Notes under the pieces: generated by a model
What the model was told of the DNA's origin: nothing
Database searches by the model: none
The model's input: only the letters and a program-made list of their open reading frames with translations
DNA from: JANXXV01 sp038230275
Lineage (GTDB): Bacteria > Acidobacteriota > Terriglobia > Bryobacterales > Bryobacteraceae
NCBI GenBank assembly: GCA_038230275.1
Contig: JBBRNO010000069.1
Span: 1 to 31,883 of the forward strand
Direction of reading: 5' to 3'
DNA length: 31,883 nt
Shown: positions 16,273-24,119 of the stretch, in pieces
Position numbering within the stretch: the stretch's first letter is position 1
Layout: the number at the start of each line of letters is the position of its first letter
Program-made: the position numbers and the translations under genes

Positions 16273-16406
16273 GTCTAAAGTATCCCCACAAACTGCCGAG
16301 GATTGGTACTGAAATCCGTAGTCCTCTTAAAAATGTATCCCCTGGTGCCTGCATACTATGCCAGGGACGAAACCAGACCCGAAAGCACACCCCGGTCTAC
16401 CCGGCA

Positions 16407-16412
16407 TATAAT
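16407..16412 (+). promoter_or_regulatory. Consensus -10 box 7 bases before the PQQ dehydrogenase start
   Basis: A perfect TATAAT stands 7 bases before the ATG at 16420, and no Shine-Dalgarno is present between or before them. Transcription would begin at the A of the ATG, giving a leaderless mRNA. No TTGACA-like -35 is found at 16-18 bases, so an activator or another sigma factor may be needed. Confidence 0.45.
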
Positions 16413-16419
16413 CGCTAGA

Positions 16420-18087
16420 ATGCTCATTCGACTCTGTTTCGCACTAGGCCTCGTCGCCGCCACTCTCGGCGCAGCGGACGTCACCACGCAGCGCCTCAAC
16501 AACGCCGCCAACGAACCGCAAAACTGGCTCACCTACAGCGGCACCTACAACGCATGGCGCTACAGCCCGCTTGACCAGATCAACAAAAGCAATGTAACGA
16601 AGTTGAAACCGGCCTGGGTGTTTCAAACAGGTAAAGTCGAAGGTGGCTTCTCCGCAACGCCGCTAGTGGCTGACGGTGTGATGTACATCACCTCACCCTC
16701 AAACCGCGTCTTCGCCATCGATGCGGTAAGCGGCAAGGAATTGTGGCACTACTATTACGCCATTCCCAAGGAATTCGGCCTTATTTACGGACCTTGGAAT
16801 CGCGGCGTGGCTATTGGCAGCGGGCAGGTCTTTATGGGCACAATCGACAATCACGTGGTGGCCCTGGACGCCACGACTGGCAAGGAAACCTGGAACGTCA
16901 CCGTCGAGAGCATGAAGGAATGCGGCTGCAACATCACCGGTGCGCCGATTGTAGTCAATAACAAAGTGGTGGTGGGCGTAACCGGTGGCGATTCCGCCCA
17001 CCGCGGCTATATCAACGCCTTCGACGCCAAAACCGGACGCCGAGCCTGGCGTTTCTGGACCATCCCCGGCCCCAGCGAACCTGGCAACGAAACATGGAAG
17101 GGCGACAGTTGGAAATCCGGCGGCGGCTCCACCTGGCTCACCGGATCGTTCGATCCCGAGCTCAATCTAATCTACTGGGGTGTCGGCAATCCAGCAGCCG
17201 ACTTTTACGGCGACGGCCGCGAGGGAGCCAATCTTTATACCGATAGCATCGTGGCGCTGGACGCCGATACCGGAAAGCTGAAGTGGTACAACCAGCTAAT
17301 TCCCCACGACGTCTGGGATTGGGACGCAGGCTATGAAATCGTATTGTTAGATCTGCCGGTGAACGGCAAGACGGAGAAGCTTTTAGTCAGCCCCAACAAA
17401 GGCGGCTATACCTGGGTGTTGGATCGCACCACCGGAAAGTTCGTCAACGCCTGGCCGATGGCTAAGAACATCAACTGGATCACCGGCATCGATAAAGAAG
17501 GTAAACTGCTAGGCCGCAAAGATCCTGAAATCGGCAAGCCCATCCTCGTCTGCCCCAGCATCGGCGGTGGAAGAAGTTGGAACCACGGCGCCTACAGCCC
17601 CAAAACAGGCCTCTTCTACACCACCGCAATCGAATGGTGCCAGCAGCTAACCGTGCAGAAGGAAGAACCGAAAACAGGCAACACGTTCTTCGGTGGAAAC
17701 TTTGAACTGCGCAAGCCGCCCATCGGGAAAGAAGGCGGCCATATGGACGCGCGTGATCCGGTCACCGGAAAAATCAAGTGGACCTACGAATCGAAGTATC
17801 CCTTACTAGCGTCCGCCCTGGCCACCGCCGGCGACCTGCTCTTCACCGGCGACCCCGAAGGCAACTTCCTGGCCTTCGACGCCACCAGCGGCAAGAAACT
17901 GTGGAGCTTTCAAACCGGCTCCGGCCATCGCGGCTCACCGATTACCTATGCGGTGAACGGCAAGCAATACATAGCAGTCCCGGTTGGTTGGGGCAGCGCG
18001 CTGGCAGGACTGATGACCCAGCTGTGGCCCGAAGCGGAAGACTTTCCCGGCGGCAGCGCACTCTTCGTATTTGCCCTACCGGAATGA
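16420..18087 (+). CDS. PQQ-dependent alcohol dehydrogenase-type quinoprotein
   Basis: A 555-residue periplasmic quinoprotein with an 8-bladed propeller (repeated DA.TGK..W motifs) and a signal peptide (MLIRLCFALGLVAATLGAA). It oxidises an alcohol or similar substrate with PQQ and passes electrons to a cytochrome c. The catalytic aspartate is D300 in HDVWDWDAG; D302 two residues on is the mark of lanthanide-using XoxF/ExaF enzymes. N257 (GVGNPAA) is a metal ligand, while the usual glutamate ligand appears to be D191 (GGDSAHRG). The vicinal cysteine pair before VNRG is replaced by YGPWNRG; a CGC occurs at 168-170. The start was chosen for its signal peptide; a start 39 codons upstream is rejected. 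It overlaps the cytochrome gene by 4 bases. Substrate unknown. Confidence 0.92.
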   Translation: MLIRLCFALGLVAATLGAADVTTQRLNNAANEPQNWLTYSGTYNAWRYSPLDQINKSNVTKLKPAWVFQTGKVEGGFSATPLVADGVMYITSPSNRVFAIDAVSGKELWHYYYAIPKEFGLIYGPWNRGVAIGSGQVFMGTIDNHVVALDATTGKETWNVTVESMKECGCNITGAPIVVNNKVVVGVTGGDSAHRGYINAFDAKTGRRAWRFWTIPGPSEPGNETWKGDSWKSGGGSTWLTGSFDPELNLIYWGVGNPAADFYGDGREGANLYTDSIVALDADTGKLKWYNQLIPHDVWDWDAGYEIVLLDLPVNGKTEKLLVSPNKGGYTWVLDRTTGKFVNAWPMAKNINWITGIDKEGKLLGRKDPEIGKPILVCPSIGGGRSWNHGAYSPKTGLFYTTAIEWCQQLTVQKEEPKTGNTFFGGNFELRKPPIGKEGGHMDARDPVTGKIKWTYESKYPLLASALATAGDLLFTGDPEGNFLAFDATSGKKLWSFQTGSGHRGSPITYAVNGKQYIAVPVGWGSALAGLMTQLWPEAEDFPGGSALFVFALPE

Positions 18088-18803
18088 GAATCGCCGTCAT
18101 CGCCATCCTCTCGATCTCCCGCGCGTTCAGCGCGGAGATCGACGGAAGTCAGATCTTCAAGACCCGTTGTTCCATCGGCTACTGCCACGGCTCGGAAGGC
18201 AAACCCGGCCGCGCCCCGAAACTGCGCGAACGCGACTTCACCGGAGCGTATCTGATCAAAGTGATCTCAGACGGCATCCCCAGCTCTTCCATGCCCGCGT
18301 TTAAGGAATTGCTCAAGCCGGCCGAAATTACAGCAGTAGTCAATTATGTTTTATCTCTCTCCGGCAAAGCACCAGTCCCGCAGACGGAAGCGGTGGAGGC
18401 AACACCAAGCGCAAACTTCGACAAAGGCAAAGCGCTCTTCTTCGATGCGGCGAATGAAAATAACTGCGGAGTCTGCCACGCCATCGATGGAACCGGCACC
18501 GCAATCGGCCCTGACTTGCGCAAGCTGAAACGAACCCGCACCGAACTGATCAAACTCATAGAAGATCCACGACAATCAAAACTCACAAAGATCACTTTAA
18601 AGAACGGCGACACCATCCAAGGCATCCCATCGCCAGACGGCCGCATATGGGACACCGAAGGCCTCCCCCCGGTCCTGCGCAACGTAAACAAAGAGGAGAT
18701 CGCAAGCACCGAAATGATCCAAGGCCAGGTGATGCCCAAGTCGCACTTCTCGAACGATCAGCTGAACGAAATTGTGTCGTACATTCTTCAGGCGCGTCCG
18801 TAA
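18084..18803 (+). CDS. Di-haem cytochrome c with a CX4CH site, partner of the PQQ dehydrogenase
   Basis: A 239-residue periplasmic protein with signal peptide (MRIAVIAILSISRAFSA). The first cytochrome domain carries CSIGYCH (C29, C34, H35), which is a CX4CH rather than CX2CH motif, with M70 (SSSMPAF) as a likely sixth ligand. The second domain has a normal CGVCH (C128, C131, H132) and resembles the haem-binding domain found at the C-termini of large planctomycete/verrucomicrobial proteins (GPDLRKL, LIEDPRQSK, LKNGDTIQG), with a VMP near residue 222. Its ATG overlaps the dehydrogenase stop (ATGA), so the two are made together and it is the likely electron acceptor. Both haems still need experimental proof. 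Confidence 0.88.
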   Translation: MRIAVIAILSISRAFSAEIDGSQIFKTRCSIGYCHGSEGKPGRAPKLRERDFTGAYLIKVISDGIPSSSMPAFKELLKPAEITAVVNYVLSLSGKAPVPQTEAVEATPSANFDKGKALFFDAANENNCGVCHAIDGTGTAIGPDLRKLKRTRTELIKLIEDPRQSKLTKITLKNGDTIQGIPSPDGRIWDTEGLPPVLRNVNKEEIASTEMIQGQVMPKSHFSNDQLNEIVSYILQARP

Positions 18804-18810
18804 CTTGCCG

Positions 18811-19356
18811 CTAACACCATCTCCCGATCGGTCCCGGCGCGGGGATGCCCTTGGCGAACTTGCTGCCAGCCAGACTTCTCCAAGCCGCCATTTGCTGGGC
18901 ATCCAGGAAGAATCGCTTGGGCAGGATCATCGCTAAGTTATGCGCATGGTACAGCAGGAAAAGACTCTTCGTTTCCCGAATTTCACGGATCACACTCCAC
19001 AACATTTGAGAACGAGCGCTTTTTCCGCTGTACTCTATTTCGTCGGAAGTGAAAACGTAAGAACCAGCTTCGCTCAGTAAGCTCTGACTCGCGAATTGCC
19101 TCCTTGCGGCGGTCTTTGGCAGGAGGAGCATCAGGCAAAGCCAGACCACGAAGCAGAGAACGAAGAGGCTGGAATTGACAATGAAACTCCGTGCATCGTA
19201 GGAAGAATAATACACCAGCGGAATCGCCAGCACTTCGACCAACGCCAGCACGAGTGAGAAGGGCCACACCCGGCGATGCAAGTGATAGTACTGATATCGG
19301 GCCAGATCGCCAATCGATAGCGTCCCCTGCACCGCGATAGGCGTCTGCGTCGACAT
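18811..19356 (-). CDS. YcxB-like membrane protein
   Basis: A 181-residue protein with two predicted membrane helices (about residues 31-50 and 58-80) and a cytoplasmic beta-rich C-terminal domain. The pattern FTSDEIEYS, WSVIREIRETKSLFLLY and ILPKRFFLDAQQMAAWRSL is that of the YcxB-like C-terminal domain (a PH-like fold of unknown function). It is transcribed toward the cytochrome gene and ends 7 bases from it. A TAAGAT box lies 6 bases before the ATG and no ribosome site is evident. Function unknown. Confidence 0.75.
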   Translation of the reverse strand: MSTQTPIAVQGTLSIGDLARYQYYHLHRRVWPFSLVLALVEVLAIPLVYYSSYDARSFIVNSSLFVLCFVVWLCLMLLLPKTAARRQFASQSLLSEAGSYVFTSDEIEYSGKSARSQMLWSVIREIRETKSLFLLYHAHNLAMILPKRFFLDAQQMAAWRSLAGSKFAKGIPAPGPIGRWC

Positions 19357-19362
19357 TCCGCA

Positions 19363-19368
19363 ATCTTA
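19363..19368 (-). promoter_or_regulatory. Possible -10 box 6 bases before the YcxB-like start
   Basis: TAAGAT on the minus strand, 6 bases from the ATG at 19356, with no Shine-Dalgarno. Fits the same leaderless arrangement as three other genes here, but the -35 side is not recognisable. Confidence 0.25.
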
Positions 19369-19441
19369 ACGCGTTCCCGGCTCCTTCGCCCTGCGATCGA
19401 CCAGGCCGTTTCGTATAAAGCAGCTGGCGTCGTTAACTCGG

Positions 19442-19615
19442 TTAACCCTTCAGCATCCGCTCGTATATGTCGTGCGGGCCGATCCAGAACCAAGTGAAAG
19501 CGTTGCCCTCCCGCTTCGCCAGTGCCCGATAGCCCGAGCTCACACGAACAGAGCACATCAAATCAATCTGTTTGAACCTGTCTGCTACTTCCCTCCTTGG
19601 CTCAAGAGGAACTTT
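19442..19615 (-). pseudogene. Remnant of a RelE/ParE-type toxin gene (C-terminal half)
   Basis: Minus-strand translation of this stretch gives a 57-residue open segment containing RFKQIDLMCSVRVSSGYRAL and ending FTWFWIGPHDIYERMLKG before a TAA. The SVRV..GYRA and WFWIGSHDxYxRLL pattern is the C-terminal half of a common RelE/ParE-superfamily toxin. The N-terminal half is absent: an in-frame stop lies at 19616-19618, and the only start codons inside fall within the conserved core. No antitoxin gene is seen beside it. Most likely a decayed, inactive toxin-antitoxin locus. Confidence 0.6.
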
Positions 19616-20204
19616 CTACTTGGCCGCGACATTAGATTAGTGGCTGCCCCCGGCCCTGTAAGTACTCGTTGCCGCCCGAGTGTTGATTTCAGATTGTGCG
19701 GGGTTCGGGTCAGAACTGGCGCCTGTGACGGGTGCCAGCGGACAAGTACCGCAGGCAGATTCATTCGGGAACGGACTATATAGAAGTTCCCCGATCCACG
19801 ACAAACACCGATGTCCCTCCAGCAACGCAAAAATTCCAGCTGCCTGGTCGCAGGTGCGAACCTCTGCGGGAATCGGGAGGCCCACTGGTGCCAGCCAAAC
19901 GTCTGAGAATCGTGGCTGCCTTTGCAGTGTTAGCGTGTGCGGGATCGGCGTTTATCCGCGTGCATCGGCGGCCGATAATGTTAGCCACGGAAAACGCGGA
20001 CTACCTCACACCCCCAGGGAGCCTCAACAGAACGCTAGATTACGTGGCGGACGGGCCACTTCATTCTCAAGCGCAACCAAAAATCGCGTTCCCAACTATT
20101 TTCAACTTTCTTTCACTGAAAACAAACCACTTCCAGCTCAAGCCATCAAGCCGGCCACCAGCTCCATGCTAAACACTAGACCAGTAACTAAGGAGTGCAA
20201 GCCA
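19616..20204. other. Intergenic region without a convincing gene
   Basis: About 590 bases between the toxin relic and the next gene. Several frames are open on both strands but show no signal peptide, domain or ribosome site, and low-complexity Pro/Arg/Ser composition. It holds three 10-base repeats (19941-19970) and ends with an AGGAG site at 20190-20194 serving the gene at 20205. It may contain that gene's promoter; no clear -35/-10 pair was found. Confidence 0.6.
19941..19970. repeat. Three tandem 10-base units
   Basis: GGGATCGGCG, TTTATCCGCG and TGCATCGGCG follow each other directly, sharing the pattern NNNATCSGCG. Similar short periodic runs occur in intergenic DNA of many GC-rich bacteria (recollection, not checked). 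No function can be given. Confidence 0.4.
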
Positions 20205-20864
20205 ATGGCAACCCCAGCCCAAACCGCGGCCAACCGCCGCAACGCGCAGCACAGCACCGGACCGCGCACCGTCGAAGGCAAAGCCGCCGTGCGCCTCAAC
20301 AGCCTGACCCACGGCCTCCGAACTCACGACGCCCTACTCCCCGGCGAAGACGAAAAAGCCCTCAAAGAGATCAGTGAAGCCTTCAACCTGCAACATCAAC
20401 CGGAAGGCCCAGCCGAACTCTTCTGCGTCGAAAAAATGATCCTCAGCTTCTGGCGCAATCGCCGCATCGCCAAAATAGAAAACGATCTCTACATGCAGTT
20501 CTATCCCATAAGGCCGCAAAACCAGGCCGAAATGGAGGGCGTCCTCGGCAAATCATTCGCCATGGACAGCCTCGGCCAGGACAACTTCTGCCGCCTCGCC
20601 CGCTACGAATCCAGCATCGACCGCGCCTTCTACCGCGCTTCCAAAGAACTGCAAACACTCCAGAAAACCAGAATTGGCTTTGCTCGGCAAAATGACAAAC
20701 AACCCGAACCGCAAGCCGCCCAACCGCCAGAACCACAACCAATCACCACACCGGAACCACCGGCGACGCCACCCAAGCGCTACAGCCTCCAACCCAACGG
20801 CAAGCTAATCCAACTCCCTTCCGCCTTGCCGCCAACCCCACATGCCGCTACCATCATCAAGTGA
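20205..20864 (+). CDS. Conserved protein of unknown function (STGPRT-motif family)
   Basis: A 219-residue protein with an N-terminal motif NRRNAQHSTGPRTVEGKAAV followed by RLNSLTHGL. I recall this opening from many short proteins in acidobacterial and other soil genomes, without a known function. The middle is helical and charged (about residues 45-150), and the last 65 residues are rich in proline, glutamine and threonine and likely disordered. No signal peptide or membrane segment. The ATG is placed by AGGAG 10 bases upstream; the frame stays open about 175 codons further upstream but without coding character. Its end overlaps the rlmB start (GTGA). Confidence 0.75.
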   Translation: MATPAQTAANRRNAQHSTGPRTVEGKAAVRLNSLTHGLRTHDALLPGEDEKALKEISEAFNLQHQPEGPAELFCVEKMILSFWRNRRIAKIENDLYMQFYPIRPQNQAEMEGVLGKSFAMDSLGQDNFCRLARYESSIDRAFYRASKELQTLQKTRIGFARQNDKQPEPQAAQPPEPQPITTPEPPATPPKRYSLQPNGKLIQLPSALPPTPHAATIIK

Positions 20865-21580
20865 CCGTTCTCATCGGTGTAAACCCGATCCGCGAAGCGC
20901 TGAAAGCCAAGCGCCCCCTCGACCGCGTACTAATCGCCAAAGGCGCCGGAGGACCGCGCCTCCAGGAAATCATCGACCTCTGCCGTCAAAATGGCGTAAC
21001 CGTGCGCTTTGAGCCCCGCGATGCCCTCGAACGCGCCAGCGGCAACAAAACCCACCAAGGCATCGTAGCTTTCGGCGCAGCTACGCAATACGCAAATCAA
21101 AATGACGTCATCGACGGCGCGAAAATGCTAGTCGTTCTCGATGGCGTGGAAGACCCGCACAACTTAGGCGCAATCGTCCGCACCGCCCACGCAGCAGGCG
21201 CCGATGCAATCCTGATCCCGGAACGCCGCGCCGCCGGCCTCACAGACACGGTAGCCAAAGCCGCCGCCGGCGCTCTGGAATACCTGCCCGTGGTGCGCAT
21301 CGGCAACGTAACCAAAACACTGGAAGACCTAAAGCACAAGGGCTTCTGGATCTACGGCCTGGACGAACGCGGCACCCAGCAATACGACCAAGTGGACTTC
21401 GTCTCCCCCACCGTACTAGTGTTGGGCGGCGAAGGCCACGGCCTCCATCAACTGGTTCAAAAACACTGCGACTTCCTCATAAACATCCCGCTGGCGGGAA
21501 AAATCTCGTCGCTGAATGTCTCCGTAGCGGCAGGCGTGGTGCTGTTCGAATGGAAGCGCCGCCAGCCAGTGGAGGCATAG
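20861..21580 (+). CDS. rlmB: TrmH-family 23S rRNA 2'-O-methyltransferase, RlmB type
   Basis: A 239-residue SPOUT methyltransferase. RlmB methylates the 2'-OH of G2251 in the peptidyl-transferase loop of 23S rRNA. The N-terminal substrate-binding domain (LIGVNPIREAL, FEPRDALE, HQGIVAF) is present. The knotted SAM-binding core shows LDGVEDPHNLGAIVRTA (motif 1), LVLGGEGHGL (motif 2) and IPLAGKISSLNVSVAAGV (motif 3). Start is GTG within GTGA, overlapping the previous gene's stop. Length fits E. coli RlmB (243). A TrmH-like enzyme with a different target rRNA or tRNA position is the alternative. Confidence 0.92.
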   Translation: MTVLIGVNPIREALKAKRPLDRVLIAKGAGGPRLQEIIDLCRQNGVTVRFEPRDALERASGNKTHQGIVAFGAATQYANQNDVIDGAKMLVVLDGVEDPHNLGAIVRTAHAAGADAILIPERRAAGLTDTVAKAAAGALEYLPVVRIGNVTKTLEDLKHKGFWIYGLDERGTQQYDQVDFVSPTVLVLGGEGHGLHQLVQKHCDFLINIPLAGKISSLNVSVAAGVVLFEWKRRQPVEA

Positions 21581-21588
21581 TAAACTCA

Positions 21589-23268
21589 ATGCTAATGCGG
21601 TCGCTGGCAATCACCCTCTCCCTCGTTCTGCTCGCCGGAAATCAATCGCAGCTAAACGCTAAGCAGCCCGCGCGTACCACGCAGGCAATGGTCGTGGCGG
21701 AGGAGCCGATTGCGGCTCAGATCGGCGTAGCCGTGCTCAAGTCCGGAGGCAACGCCGTGGATGCCGCGGTGGCGGTAGGTTTCGCGCTGGCCGTAACTTT
21801 TCCGTACGCGGGAAACATCGGTGGCGGTGGCTTCATGCTAGTCCGCCTGGCCGATGGGCGCACCACGTTCCTGGATTTCCGCGAACGCGCTCCCGAAAAA
21901 TCAACGCGCGACATGTACCTGGATAAGACCGGCAGCGTCACCAATGAGAGCATCGAAGGATGGCGCGCCAGCGGCGTTCCCGGCACCGTGCGCGGCTTGG
22001 AACTGGCACATCAGAAGTTCGGTCACAAGCAGTGGCCGGAGCTTCTAGCGCCTGCCATCGCATTGGCGAAGAATGGCTTCCCCGTTCCATATTCGCTCGC
22101 CAGCTCGCTGAAAGACGCAACCCCAAAGCTCAACAACTTCCCCGAATCCAAACGCGTCTTCTTGAACGGGGGCCAGGGCTTTGCGATGGGCGCGCATTTC
22201 TCGCAACCAGACTTGGCCCGAACTCTGGAACGAATCTCGAAAACCCCGAACGATTTCTACGAAGGCGAAACCGCCAGGTTGATAGCCGCCGGCATGGCAA
22301 GGAACGGCGGACTCATCACCGCCGGCGACCTCAAGAATTACAAGGTAGCCGAACGTAAGCCGCTAGCTGGCAAATACAAAGGCGTCGAAGTGATCACCGC
22401 GCCCCCGCCCAGTTCCGGCGGCATCGGTATTCTGCAAATGCTGGGCATGCTGGAAAACTCCGGCTACCAGAAACCCGGCGCAGGCTCGGCGGCTGAAATT
22501 CATCACGTAGCGGAAGTAATGCGCCGTTACTTTGCAGACCGCAGTGAATACTTCGGCGACCCCGATTTCTTCAAAGTGCCCATCCATGCACTGCTGAACC
22601 CCGCCTACATCGCCAAACAAAAGAGCACCATCGATCCCACCCGAGCCACGCCAAGTTCCGAAATCGGCCCCGGTAAACTGGCCGGCTACGAAAGCTCTGA
22701 AACCACCCACTTCTCTATTGTTGATAAAGACGGCAACGCAGTGGCCATGACGTACACGCTCAACGGCGGCTACGGCAGCCACGTCACGGTCCCCGGAACC
22801 GGAATCCTACTCAACAATGAAATGGACGATTTCGCCGCCAAACCGGGCGTTCCCAACATGTTCCAATTGATCCAGGGCGAAGGCAACGCCATCCAACCGG
22901 GCAAACGTCCGCTCTCCTCCATGACCCCCACCATTCTGGTCCGCGATGGCAAGCCGTTCCTGGTAGTAGGCGGCCCCGGCGGCTCGAAAATCATCTCGTC
23001 CGTGCTGCAAGTCATCTTGAATGTCGTCGACTTCGGCATGAATGTGCAGGACGCAGTGGACGCTCCACGCTTCCACCACCAATGGCAACCCGACGTCCTC
23101 ATTATCGAGAAAGGCTTCTCGCCAGACACCATCAGAATCCTGGAATCGCTAGGCCATAAAGTAGAATCATCCAACTCAGTCGCCCGCATCGAAGCCATCG
23201 TGATTGACAACGGCTTGCTGCAGGGCGGAGCCGACGGCAGAGGCTACGGCAAAGCGGAAGGCTACTAA
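21589..23268 (+). CDS. ggt: Gamma-glutamyltransferase
   Basis: A 559-residue exported GGT, made as a proenzyme that cleaves itself into two chains. It removes the gamma-glutamyl group from glutathione and related compounds in the periplasm. A signal peptide (about residues 1-24) is present. The nucleophile is the first threonine of TTHFSIVDKDGNAVA (about T372), where autocleavage also occurs. Other family motifs: NAVDAAVAVGFALAV, GNIGGGGFMLV, LLNNEMDDF, RPLSSMTPT and GGPGGSKI. The ATG is preceded by GGAGG at 21570-21574, rather far away (14 bases); a second ATG is two codons later. It follows rlmB by 8 bases and overlaps the next gene by one base. Confidence 0.95.
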   Translation: MLMRSLAITLSLVLLAGNQSQLNAKQPARTTQAMVVAEEPIAAQIGVAVLKSGGNAVDAAVAVGFALAVTFPYAGNIGGGGFMLVRLADGRTTFLDFRERAPEKSTRDMYLDKTGSVTNESIEGWRASGVPGTVRGLELAHQKFGHKQWPELLAPAIALAKNGFPVPYSLASSLKDATPKLNNFPESKRVFLNGGQGFAMGAHFSQPDLARTLERISKTPNDFYEGETARLIAAGMARNGGLITAGDLKNYKVAERKPLAGKYKGVEVITAPPPSSGGIGILQMLGMLENSGYQKPGAGSAAEIHHVAEVMRRYFADRSEYFGDPDFFKVPIHALLNPAYIAKQKSTIDPTRATPSSEIGPGKLAGYESSETTHFSIVDKDGNAVAMTYTLNGGYGSHVTVPGTGILLNNEMDDFAAKPGVPNMFQLIQGEGNAIQPGKRPLSSMTPTILVRDGKPFLVVGGPGGSKIISSVLQVILNVVDFGMNVQDAVDAPRFHHQWQPDVLIIEKGFSPDTIRILESLGHKVESSNSVARIEAIVIDNGLLQGGADGRGYGKAEGY

Positions 23269-24119
23269 TGAATCACGTATTATCCACACACATGTTCGTG
23301 CAACACCGCTTAACCGCGGTCTGGCTCGACCGCATCTGGGACGCCGGCGTTCCCTTGGTTGAGTTGTTCTGTGCCCGCCAACATCTGGATTACCGCGACC
23401 GTGCCCAAATCGTCGAATTGGGGCATTGGTTTAAAGACGCCGAGTTGAAGGCCCACTCCATCCACGCGCCGTTCTTCAATGACACGCAATGGGGCCGCAG
23501 TGGACCGCAGTCCATCATCGCCATCACCGAGACTACAAAAGCGAAGCGCATTGCCATGACCGACGAAATCAAGCGCGCCATCGAGATTGCCGAATACATC
23601 CCCTTCCGCTACATGGTTCAGCATCTGGGCACCGGCACCGAAGAATACGACGAGCGAAAGCTGGACGCCGCATTTTCATCGCTGGAAGAGCTCAGCCTTT
23701 TCGCCAAACAGCGAGGCGTCGAGATTCTGCTGGAGAACATCCCGAACGCTCTCTCCAGTGCCCAACGCCTGATGTCATTCATTGAGATGACACACCTCAA
23801 CCTGAACTTCTGCTTCGATACCGGCCACGCCAATCTGATGGAGACGGTGGAAGGCGAATTCAACATCATGAAAGACCGCATTCGCTCCACGCACATTCAC
23901 GATAACGATGGCAAGCAGGACAAGCACCTCTTTCCGTTCTTCTCCGAAGAAGGCACAATCGATTGGCGTCAGACCATGGAACTGTTAGGCTCCCGGCCCA
24001 ACCAATATCCATTACTGCTGGAGTTGAAAGAACAGCCCGAGATGGGAAAGCCCTTCGAAGCGGTCAGGCAGATCTTCGAGAAGCTCGAAAACCTCGCCGT
24101 GCCGGAGCCCGTTCGATGA
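23268..24119 (+). CDS. Sugar phosphate isomerase/epimerase-like TIM-barrel protein
   Basis: A 283-residue cytoplasmic protein of the xylose-isomerase-like/AP-endonuclease 2 superfamily. Metal-site and barrel motifs are visible: VPLVELFCAR, KAHSIHAPFF, ILLENIPNA, NFCFDTGHANLM, STHIHDNDGKQDKH and PLLLELKEQ. E, D, H and E residues at strand ends could bind a divalent metal. Its substrate cannot be told: the superfamily includes sugar isomerases, inosose dehydratases and DNA repair nucleases. The ATG overlaps the ggt stop (TAATG) and its own stop overlaps asnS (ATGA), so it is coupled to both. Confidence 0.82.
   Translation: MNHVLSTHMFVQHRLTAVWLDRIWDAGVPLVELFCARQHLDYRDRAQIVELGHWFKDAELKAHSIHAPFFNDTQWGRSGPQSIIAITETTKAKRIAMTDEIKRAIEIAEYIPFRYMVQHLGTGTEEYDERKLDAAFSSLEELSLFAKQRGVEILLENIPNALSSAQRLMSFIEMTHLNLNFCFDTGHANLMETVEGEFNIMKDRIRSTHIHDNDGKQDKHLFPFFSEEGTIDWRQTMELLGSRPNQYPLLLELKEQPEMGKPFEAVRQIFEKLENLAVPEPVR

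Noticed and set aside
16303..16419. Upstream start for the PQQ dehydrogenase
   Set aside because: The extra 39 residues are not conserved-looking and would bury the signal peptide; a TATAAT lies within this stretch.
19680..20204. Long upstream extension of the STGPRT-family gene
   Set aside because: No domain or signal, low-complexity composition, and a good AGGAG site precedes the ATG at 20205.
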